NCBI GenBank assembly: GCA_964409165.1
Contig: CAYPCH010000026.1
Location: forward strand, 1 to 33,858
Source: CAYPCH01 sp964409165
GTDB taxonomy: Bacteria; Bacillota; Clostridia; Acetivibrionales; Acetivibrionaceae
DNA: 33,858 nucleotides
Reading direction: 5' to 3'
Translations under genes and position numbers: made by a program
Notes under the pieces: generated by a model
What the model was told of the DNA's origin: nothing
Seen by the model: the letters and a program-made list of their open reading frames with translations, nothing else
The model's database searches: none
Part shown: positions 26,984 to 33,562 of the stretch, in pieces
Position numbering within the stretch: the stretch's first letter is position 1
Layout: every line of letters begins with the position of its first letter

Positions 26984-28189
26984 GTGAATTCGCCATATGT
27001 TAATCATTTAAGATTGTCAAAAGGTATTTCGAAATATATGGATTTAAAATCACATCAAATGACTTTGAGCTTGCACTATGATATGTTGAAAGAAGGGATA
27101 GGCAGTGGAAAACCTCTGATTTTTACAGAAGTAATTATGCCTTCAGAAATATTTCATGCAATGGATATTTCACCACTTTTTTTAGAGAGTTTGGGGTCAT
27201 TTCTAGCATCTATAAATCAAAATAAAAATATCATAAAAGAAGCCGAGAATATGGGAATTAGTGCTGATATTTGTGCATATCATAAATGTGCAATAGGAGC
27301 GTTAGAAAGCGGATACATTCCTATTCCACAGGGTTTTGTTCATTCATCTTACTGGTGCGATGATATGATAAAAGTTTGTGATTATTTGGGCTATAAATAT
27401 AATCACAAACCATATATTATAGATATCCCTTATAATATGGATGAGGATGCTATCTCCTACGTGGCAAACCAGTTTTTTGAAATGTCAAATTATCTTTCAA
27501 AAATAACTAATAAAAAATTGGATATGGAAAGACTCAATGAGGCTATAAAATATTCTAATGAAGCAAGAAAGTATTGGGTAATGGCTCAGAAACTTAGAGA
27601 AGAGTCACCCTGCCTAATGTATGGTAGTGACTCAATGCAAATGCTTCCTATGCTATTGACTAAACTTGGTCATGAAAAGGCCGTTAGGGTTCTTAAAACA
27701 TTTTATAATGAGCTTTTAGAGAGGAGGGAAAAAAATAGTTCACCGGTAGGTAGAGAAAAGTACAGATTATTATGGCTTCACTTTTTTCCGTTTTATGACC
27801 TAAAACTTATGAATTATATAGAAAAAGAGTTAGGTGCAGTTATTGCTTTTGAGGAAAATTGTAGTGTTTATTGGGACGAGATTGATGAAAAGGATCCTTT
27901 TAGGGGACTTGCATTAAAGCTTATGCAACAAAAGGGACTAGGCTCATCAAAGAGAAGGGTAGATGGAATTGTTGATATGGTTAAGAACTATAAAATAGAT
28001 GGAGTTGTTCATTTTTCTCAAATGTGTTGCCGTCCTTTTAGAGGTTCCGTTCCTGCAATAAAAGAGGCTCTGAATGAAGAAGGAGTTCCTTTTTTAGAAC
28101 TTCCCGGAGAGGTTTTAGATAGTAGAAATTATGCAGAGGGGCAGCTGAGAATAAGAATTGAGGCATTTATAGAGATGCTGAATAATTAA
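26984..28189 (+). CDS. 2-hydroxyacyl-CoA dehydratase / benzoyl-CoA reductase family subunit 2
   Basis: Diverged paralogue of the upstream gene, 401 residues from a GTG start with AGGGGGAA upstream. Probable cluster ligands are Cys125 (SYWCDD), Cys293 (EENCSVYW) and Cys348 or Cys349 (SQMCCRPF), so both subunits may hold their own 4Fe-4S cluster. The C-terminal QLRIRIEAFIEML is identical to that of subunit 1. A region of about 90 residues at 60-150 has an additional Cys pair (ICAYHKC). The sequence does not show whether the substrate is a CoA thioester, an ACP thioester or an aromatic ring; the polyketide context makes an aryl or hydroxyacyl thioester plausible (inference). Confidence 0.83.
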   Translation: MNSPYVNHLRLSKGISKYMDLKSHQMTLSLHYDMLKEGIGSGKPLIFTEVIMPSEIFHAMDISPLFLESLGSFLASINQNKNIIKEAENMGISADICAYHKCAIGALESGYIPIPQGFVHSSYWCDDMIKVCDYLGYKYNHKPYIIDIPYNMDEDAISYVANQFFEMSNYLSKITNKKLDMERLNEAIKYSNEARKYWVMAQKLREESPCLMYGSDSMQMLPMLLTKLGHEKAVRVLKTFYNELLERREKNSSPVGREKYRLLWLHFFPFYDLKLMNYIEKELGAVIAFEENCSVYWDEIDEKDPFRGLALKLMQQKGLGSSKRRVDGIVDMVKNYKIDGVVHFSQMCCRPFRGSVPAIKEALNEEGVPFLELPGEVLDSRNYAEGQLRIRIEAFIEMLNN

Positions 28190-28316
28190 CCAAATTGCTT
28201 TTAAAATACTTAGATTAATATGCATAGCAAGCAAAATTATATTGAACGCAGAAAGTAAATTGCATTCTGTAATATGTATTCAATAGCTTTACTAAATGAA
28301 GGAGACAATTTATATA

Positions 28317-28766
28317 ATGGTATTAAATTTTGAACAAATAAAAGAGATTGTATATCAAAGGTTCCCCATAATTATGTTAGATAGGGTAACTGAGTATGAA
28401 AAAGGTAAAAGAATAAAGGGCTATAAAAATGTAACAGCTAATGAGTGGTATTTAGATGAAATGGAGTCCGGTACTAAAGTAATGCCCGGTACACTTATAG
28501 TAGAGTCTATGGGACAAGCCGCAGGTGTTTTAGCCATATTGTCATTAGATTTGGATAAATCTTCTGAAAAGGGATTTTATTTTAGTTCTGTTAATAAGCT
28601 AAGGTTTTATAAAAAGGTTATTCCCGGAGATCAACTAATCATTAACATAGAAACTATAAAACTTTTATCTGCAGGAGGAATTGTTAAAGGAGAAGCTTTT
28701 GTGGATGATATTATGGTTGCAGAATGTGAAATATCCTTTGGTTTACCAAAGGCAATAAGCGGATAA
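28317..28766 (+). CDS. FabZ-like hot-dog protein lacking the catalytic histidine (FabZ2)
   Basis: Paralogue of FabZ1, 149 residues, aligning without gaps over its first 70 residues. Glu63 is kept (TLIVESMGQ), but the GHFPDN segment is replaced by EMESGT, so the catalytic His49 is Met49. It therefore probably cannot dehydrate alone. The likely role is as the non-catalytic or half-site partner of FabZ1 in a heteromer, as heteromeric dehydratases are known from bacterial aryl polyene systems; this pairing is inference. I chose ATG 28317 because AAGGAGA (28299-28305) lies upstream of it and would fall inside the gene if ATG 28296 were used. A gap of 127 bases precedes it. Confidence 0.87.
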   Translation: MVLNFEQIKEIVYQRFPIIMLDRVTEYEKGKRIKGYKNVTANEWYLDEMESGTKVMPGTLIVESMGQAAGVLAILSLDLDKSSEKGFYFSSVNKLRFYKKVIPGDQLIINIETIKLLSAGGIVKGEAFVDDIMVAECEISFGLPKAISG

Positions 28767-28812
28767 GGTTTTACAAGGCTTTGAATTAAGAGAAAAAGGA
28801 GGGAAATATATT

Positions 28813-29658
28813 ATGTATTGTTTTGAACATTTAGAGATAAAAAAGATTAATAATTATGCAGTAATATACTTAAAGAGAAAGCCTGTTAATGCGCTAACAA
28901 TACAAATGTCACTTGACATAGAAAATGCAGTTGCAAAACTAGCTAAAGATGATGATGTGAAAGTAATTATTATTACTGGTGGGATAAAATATTCATTTTC
29001 AGCTGGCTCAGATTTAGAAGAAATATTATCTATTATGAAAAGTCCTGGAGTTGTAAGTGAGAATATGGTAGAGGCGAGCCTTCCTGTTCAGAAAGCATTT
29101 ACAAATATTGCAGCTTGTCCGAAGGTTACTATTGCAGTAATTAATGGGGTGACTATAGGCTTAGGTGTCGAACTTGCTCTAGCCTGTGACATAAGAATTG
29201 CATCAGACCTTTCCTGGTTTAAAATGGCTCAAACTAATATTGGAATAATCCCAGGAGCCGGAGGAACTCAAAGACTACCAAGATTAATAGGCGAGGCAAA
29301 AGCTAAGGAACTAATATTTACAGGAAGAAAGGTTAAATCACAAGAAGCAAGAGAGCTAGGCTTGGTTAATGAAATAGTTAGCCATGGTAAAGAACTTGAA
29401 AGAGCTGTTAAAATTGCCTGTGAGATCATTGAAAACTCTGCATTAAATGCAGTATCTCTTGCAAAGAAGGCGATACAATTTGGTTTGTATATAGGTGATA
29501 TTGAAGAAGGTTTGGAAAATGAAATGAAATTTTTTAGTGAAACCTATCATTGGGAGGATTCCTTTGAAGGAATTATTGCAACAATGGAGAAAAGAAAACC
29601 TAATTTTAACCATAAAAATAAATTAGAAAACAAAAGGGAAGGAGATAAAGAATTATGA
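28813..29658 (+). CDS. Crotonase-family protein with altered second catalytic Glu (ECH1)
   Basis: Enoyl-CoA hydratase/isomerase superfamily member of 281 residues. The oxyanion-hole segments are present (FSAGSDL and IGLGVELALACDIR). Of the two acid-base glutamates of classical crotonase, the first is kept (Glu120) but the second is Gln140 (FKMAQTNIGIIPGAGG in place of the usual PEI). Plain enoyl hydration is therefore doubtful; isomerase, hydrolase, ring-opening or decarboxylase-like chemistry are alternatives in the family. The C-terminus is Lys/Asn-rich. It follows FabZ2 by 46 bases with an AAAAGGAGG site and overlaps the alpha-oxoamine synthase start by four bases (ATGA), indicating translational coupling. 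Confidence 0.85.
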   Translation: MYCFEHLEIKKINNYAVIYLKRKPVNALTIQMSLDIENAVAKLAKDDDVKVIIITGGIKYSFSAGSDLEEILSIMKSPGVVSENMVEASLPVQKAFTNIAACPKVTIAVINGVTIGLGVELALACDIRIASDLSWFKMAQTNIGIIPGAGGTQRLPRLIGEAKAKELIFTGRKVKSQEARELGLVNEIVSHGKELERAVKIACEIIENSALNAVSLAKKAIQFGLYIGDIEEGLENEMKFFSETYHWEDSFEGIIATMEKRKPNFNHKNKLENKREGDKEL

Positions 29659-30851
29659 TGGAATTATTAGATTCCGTAAGAAAGAAAAGATCTGATTTTG
29701 TAGTAAATTTAAATAGTAAAAAGGAGTATCCCCTTTATTTAACATTATCATCAAAAAACAAGTCACGTATTGTTGTTGATGGAAGAGAGTATATAAACTT
29801 TATTTCGAATAACTATTTAGGCCTTTCTTCACATCCAAAAGTAGAAGAAGCAATGAAGAATGCAATAGATAAATATGGAGTGGGTATGCCAGCATCACCT
29901 GTGATGAGCGGAATGACAGATGTTTATGACAAACTTTGTGAAAAACTTGCACAGGTCTATCAAAAGGAGGCAGCTATTATTTTCCCTTCTGGTTATCAGG
30001 CTATGGTTGGTATAATCCATGCAACAATTTCACATGGTGACGTTGCTATTCTAGACAGTTTTGCTCATAGAAGTCTTATTGATGGGGCTATTTTATCTGG
30101 CGCAAGCAGGTTTATGTGGCAGCATAATGACATGGAAAGTTTAGAAAAGATTCTTAGTGAAGTTGATGGAAAATACAAAAGGAAGCTTATTATTGTGGAT
30201 TCAGTATATAGTATGGATGGTGATATTGCCAAAGTACCTGATATATATGCCCTTAAGAAAAAATATAATGCTTTCTTGATGGTGGATGAAGCACACTCAT
30301 TAGGGGTTATTGGAGAACATGGTTATGGAATTATTGACCATTTCAAATGTGATAGCGACAATGTAGATTTAATTGGAGGCGTCTTTTCAAAATATGGAGG
30401 CTTAAATGGTGGCTTTGCAGTTGGAACAAAAGAATACATGGAATATTTACAATATGCTTCAACGGGATATCTTTTTTCTACTGCTATTGCCCCACATAGT
30501 TGTGCAGGTGCCTTAAAGGCATTGGAGCTTTTAGAGGAAGAACCAGAATGGAGAGAAAAGCTTTGGGACAACATTAAGTTTTTTACTTCCTCTTTAAAAT
30601 CAATTGGTTTTGATATAGGAAAAACATCTTCAGCGGTGATACCTGTATTTGTGAGGGAATCTGAAAAAACGCTTGAGTTTAGTAAAATGATTTTTGAAGC
30701 AGGCGTTGCTGCAAGTCCCGTTTTTCACCCTGGAGTTAAAATGGGTGAAGAAAGAATTAGAATGGGAATAACAGCATTGCACACAAAAGAAGATTTAGAA
30801 AAAACTTTAGAAATTATGAAAAATGTTGGTAAAAAACTTGCAATTATATAG
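29655..30851 (+). CDS. PLP-dependent alpha-oxoamine synthase (BioF/KBL-like)
   Basis: Fold type I PLP enzyme of 398 residues. Alpha-oxoamine synthases join an acyl thioester to an amino acid with loss of CO2, giving an alpha-aminoketone. PLP-binding residues visible include Lys246 (VFSKYGGLNGG, Schiff base), the Asp and His of VDEAHSLGVIG and the SVYSMDGDIA strand. The usual GSGGSRxxSG substrate loop is changed to GVGMPASPVMSGM, so the acyl or amino substrate is probably not that of BioF or KBL. No other biotin genes are nearby. In this cluster it is the best candidate for chain release from the carrier protein, giving a polyene aminoketone (inference). Its start overlaps the stop of ECH1. 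Confidence 0.9.
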   Translation: MMELLDSVRKKRSDFVVNLNSKKEYPLYLTLSSKNKSRIVVDGREYINFISNNYLGLSSHPKVEEAMKNAIDKYGVGMPASPVMSGMTDVYDKLCEKLAQVYQKEAAIIFPSGYQAMVGIIHATISHGDVAILDSFAHRSLIDGAILSGASRFMWQHNDMESLEKILSEVDGKYKRKLIIVDSVYSMDGDIAKVPDIYALKKKYNAFLMVDEAHSLGVIGEHGYGIIDHFKCDSDNVDLIGGVFSKYGGLNGGFAVGTKEYMEYLQYASTGYLFSTAIAPHSCAGALKALELLEEEPEWREKLWDNIKFFTSSLKSIGFDIGKTSSAVIPVFVRESEKTLEFSKMIFEAGVAASPVFHPGVKMGEERIRMGITALHTKEDLEKTLEIMKNVGKKLAII

Positions 30852-31034
30852 AAAATGAAGGGGCTTTTTGCTTATTAGCTTTAGCCTGTTTCGCTGGCAT
30901 TGTAGCTTGAACAAAGTGAAAGCCAGTGTCTATAGGCGGGCTCTGGTAAGTAACATGCCATCATAGGGCTGAGCAAACGATCTGTTTTATGGGTGGTTAT
31001 GATTCTTTGATATACTTGAAAGGAGATGAAGCAA
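30852..31034. other. Unexplained GC-richer spacer inside the operon
   Basis: This is the longest gap of the cluster. By hand count 28 of 60 bases at 30901-30960 are G or C, against 13 of 60 in the preceding coding block 30781-30840. It contains short pairing segments such as GCTGGC with GCCAG around 30892-30927. No start with a ribosome site is seen before 31035. It could be the scar of an inserted element or a structured RNA. Confidence 0.45.
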
Positions 31035-31811
31035 ATGAATAAAACATGGCTTTTAGAGTGCATTAATCACATAGCAATTCTTACATACAATAATCCTCCA
31101 AAGAATTTTATTAACTATGATACTATAGGGGAATTAGATACAATTTTAAACGATATAGAAAATGATTCAAGTATTAAGGTTGTAATAATTAAGAGTGGAA
31201 TATCAGGGGTTTTTATTTCAGGTGTTGATGTGAGCATCTTTAGAAATAACAATAAAAAAGATGTAGAAAAATTCGTATTAGACTCAAGAAAAACATATAA
31301 AAAGCTTGAAACTATGTCGAAACCGATTATAGCATCCATTGATGGCATATGTCTTGGCGGAGGCTTTGAGTTTATACTCTGTTGTGATATTAGAGTTTCA
31401 ACTGAAATTTCAACTTTTGGATTTCCAGAAATTATTTATGGCTTGATTCCAGGTGGCGGAGGAATACAGAGAATTGCACGACTTACCAGTAAAGGTCGTG
31501 CATTAAAGATGATGTTGACAGGATTTTCTTTTAAAGCAAAAGAGGCTTTTGATTATGGAATAATTGATGAGATATGCCAAGGCGATAAGGTTATGGACGC
31601 TACTATGAAAATTGCTAAAAGAATAGCCATTCATTCTCCACTTGCAACTAATTATATTAAGAAATTAGTGAATGAAGGGATGAATTGTAATTTTGATAAC
31701 GCTTGTGAAATGGATATGGTTTATTTTAAAAAAATGCTATTCTCAGAAGATTCAGTGGAAGGATTAAATGCATTTTCCGAAAAGAGAATGCCCAAATACA
31801 CTGGTAAGTAA
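31035..31811 (+). CDS. Crotonase-family enoyl-CoA hydratase, both catalytic Glu present (ECH2)
   Basis: Enoyl-CoA hydratase/isomerase superfamily member of 258 residues. Both acid-base residues of classical crotonase are seen, Glu112 (GGGFEFILCCDIR) and Glu132 (FGFPEIIYGLIPGGGG), 20 residues apart as expected. The first oxyanion segment is FISGVDVS. It could hydrate an enoyl thioester or act in ring opening, alongside the dehydratase/reductase subunits. I chose ATG 31035 because AGGAG at 31021-31025 is nine bases upstream; ATG 31026 is directly next to that site. The gene ends 28 bases before FabG. With ECH1 it repeats the pattern of one complete and one altered paralogue. Confidence 0.88.
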   Translation: MNKTWLLECINHIAILTYNNPPKNFINYDTIGELDTILNDIENDSSIKVVIIKSGISGVFISGVDVSIFRNNNKKDVEKFVLDSRKTYKKLETMSKPIIASIDGICLGGGFEFILCCDIRVSTEISTFGFPEIIYGLIPGGGGIQRIARLTSKGRALKMMLTGFSFKAKEAFDYGIIDEICQGDKVMDATMKIAKRIAIHSPLATNYIKKLVNEGMNCNFDNACEMDMVYFKKMLFSEDSVEGLNAFSEKRMPKYTGK

Positions 31812-31839
31812 AAAATATAAAATTAAGCGGGGGATAAGG

Positions 31840-32583
31840 ATGTTCTTAAGAGATAAAGTTGCTATTATTACAGGCGGTACGAGGGGAATTGGTAGAGCTA
31901 TTGTATTAGAGCTTGCCAACCATGGGGCAAATATTGCTTTTAACTATAATAAAAGCATAGAAGAAGCAAAAGAGCTGGTTCAGGAAGTTGAAAAACTTGG
32001 AGGAAGGGCTTTGGCTTGTCAAGCTGATGTAAGAGATTTTTCTGCTGTAAAAGAAATGATTGATAAAATTAAAAATCATTATGGCAGTTTGGATATATTG
32101 GTGAATAACGCAGGCATAACTCGTGATAAGGCTTTAGCTATGATGGATGAAAGTGACTGGAAAGATGTAATAGATACAAATTTGACAGGTGTTTTTAACT
32201 GCTCAAAAGCCATGATATTTCATCTTATGAAGCAAAGAAGTGGCAATATTATTAATATTTCATCAGTTAGTGGAATGACAGGACTTCCTAGACAAGTAAA
32301 CTATTCGGCAGCGAAAGCTGGTATGATTGGTTTTACTAAATCATTAGCTAAGGAAGTATGCTCATACAATATCAGAGTAAATGCTGTTGCTCCCGGAGGA
32401 ATTGAAACTGATATGCTGTATGCTCTGAGTGAAAAGTATAGAAATGAGATGTGCAGTAGCATACCTATGGGGAGATTTGGATTGTCTGAAGAAGTAGCAA
32501 AAGTAGTTTCCTTTTTACTTTCAGATGGAGCTACATACATTACAGGTCATGTAATTCCGGTAGATGGGGGACTAGCTATATAA
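31840..32583 (+). CDS. 3-oxoacyl-ACP reductase, FabG type
   Basis: Short-chain dehydrogenase/reductase of 247 residues that reduces 3-oxoacyl-ACP to 3-hydroxyacyl-ACP with NAD(P)H. The cofactor motif TGGTRGIG, the LVNNAGIT motif, catalytic Ser142 (ISSVSG) and Tyr155-Lys159 (YSAAK) are all present, and it ends in the usual IPVDGGLAI. It is the only ketoreductase in the cluster, so it would serve both ketosynthase pairs. I chose ATG 31840, which has GCGGGGGAT upstream; the open frame extends back to 31768 inside ECH2. Its stop overlaps the start of the hydrolase gene by one base. Confidence 0.93.
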   Translation: MFLRDKVAIITGGTRGIGRAIVLELANHGANIAFNYNKSIEEAKELVQEVEKLGGRALACQADVRDFSAVKEMIDKIKNHYGSLDILVNNAGITRDKALAMMDESDWKDVIDTNLTGVFNCSKAMIFHLMKQRSGNIINISSVSGMTGLPRQVNYSAAKAGMIGFTKSLAKEVCSYNIRVNAVAPGGIETDMLYALSEKYRNEMCSSIPMGRFGLSEEVAKVVSFLLSDGATYITGHVIPVDGGLAI

Positions 32584-33509
32584 TGAATCTTTTTGCAATG
32601 TTAGGGTTGACGATATTGCTTATAATATCATTCTTTTATATCTTAATACATTTTTATCATGCATATAAGGCTCTTAATCCTAAGAAACTTAAAATCCAAA
32701 GGACACCAATCGATTATGGGATGGACTATAGAGATTTTAGCGTTTCAGCTTCAGATGGCTGTGGAATAAAAGGATGGTATATTTTAAGTAATAATGAAAA
32801 CAGAGGGACTATAATAGTATCCCACAATTTAGCTGCAAACAAAAGCAAAATGCTTCCATATGCTCGGTTTTTACATGAGGAGGGATTCAATATTGTATTA
32901 TTTGACTTTCGCTCCCATGGCGAAAGTGACAGTTATCATGGCTTTTGGGGAATTATAAAAGGAGTAGAAAAAGATTTACTTGCTGTTATAAATGATGTTA
33001 AAAATAAGGAGTGGTTTTCTAAAAGCAATGGTAAAATAGGTCTAATGGGATTTTCAATGGGAACTATTTCAGTTGTAACGGTATGTCCTAAGGTAGATGA
33101 AGTTAAGGCTGCGGTGCTTGACTGTGGACCTTTTATTTCGGTAAAGAATATATTTACTAAAACTCTTTCAAGAACAGTTAAGTATCATAAGTTTCTTGTT
33201 AAAGAACTTTTTGTGATTTTCATAAGCCTAATGCTAGGAAGAGGTGGGAAATATATAAAGAAGTCTATTATATCTATTTCGCCAAAGGCACTTTTGTTTA
33301 TTCAGGGTCAAAAAGATTTTATAATACCACCTGAGCAAACAAAAGAATTATATGATTATTCAGCTAAAGAACCCAAGGAGTATTGGATGGTACCAAAATC
33401 ATATCATCTTACTGCACACACATTGTATCCAGAATTATACGAAACCAAAGTTGTAAATTTCTTTAGCAAGTATTTAGGGGAAAACCAAAAAAGTAATAAT
33501 TCAGGTTAA
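32583..33509 (+). CDS. Membrane-anchored alpha/beta hydrolase
   Basis: Serine hydrolase of 308 residues with an N-terminal membrane segment (LGLTILLIISFFYILIHFY, about 7-25) and the catalytic domain after it. The nucleophile elbow is GFSMGT with Ser158. The acid is probably Asp245 (GQKDFIIP) and the base His275 or His279 (SYHLTAH). DFRSHGESD is a typical strand-turn motif. Relatives act as esterases, thioesterases or peptidases; here it may release or modify a lipid-like product at the membrane. It overlaps FabG by one base (TAATG), so it belongs to the operon. It is the last gene before a long gene-free stretch. Confidence 0.87.
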   Translation: MNLFAMLGLTILLIISFFYILIHFYHAYKALNPKKLKIQRTPIDYGMDYRDFSVSASDGCGIKGWYILSNNENRGTIIVSHNLAANKSKMLPYARFLHEEGFNIVLFDFRSHGESDSYHGFWGIIKGVEKDLLAVINDVKNKEWFSKSNGKIGLMGFSMGTISVVTVCPKVDEVKAAVLDCGPFISVKNIFTKTLSRTVKYHKFLVKELFVIFISLMLGRGGKYIKKSIISISPKALLFIQGQKDFIIPPEQTKELYDYSAKEPKEYWMVPKSYHLTAHTLYPELYETKVVNFFSKYLGENQKSNNSG

Positions 33510-33562
33510 CGTTTAGAATTGGACACTTCCTATCTTTACTATTTAAAAAATGTCTAACCTGA
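33501..33562. repeat. Inverted repeat overlapping the last stop codon
   Basis: TCAGGTTA (33501-33508) includes the hydrolase stop codon and is complementary to TAACCTGA (33555-33562). There is no T-run directly after it, so it is a poor intrinsic terminator. It may mark an insertion point or a processing hairpin. No clear terminator was found for the operon. Confidence 0.35.

Noticed and set aside
28241..28284. Possible fourth copy of the intergenic repeat hairpin (ATTGAACGCA with TGTATTCAAT)
   Set aside because: Only 8 of 10 arm positions pair and the conserved loop sequence is missing, so similarity may be chance.
29655..30851. Biotin synthesis (BioF) or threonine catabolism (KBL)
   Set aside because: No bioA, bioB, bioD or threonine dehydrogenase gene is nearby and the substrate loop differs from the usual motif.
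30881..31063. Minus-strand open frame of 60 codons in the operon spacer
   Set aside because: It overlaps the start of ECH2, lacks a clear ribosome site and matches no family I recognise; kept only as an unexplained spacer.
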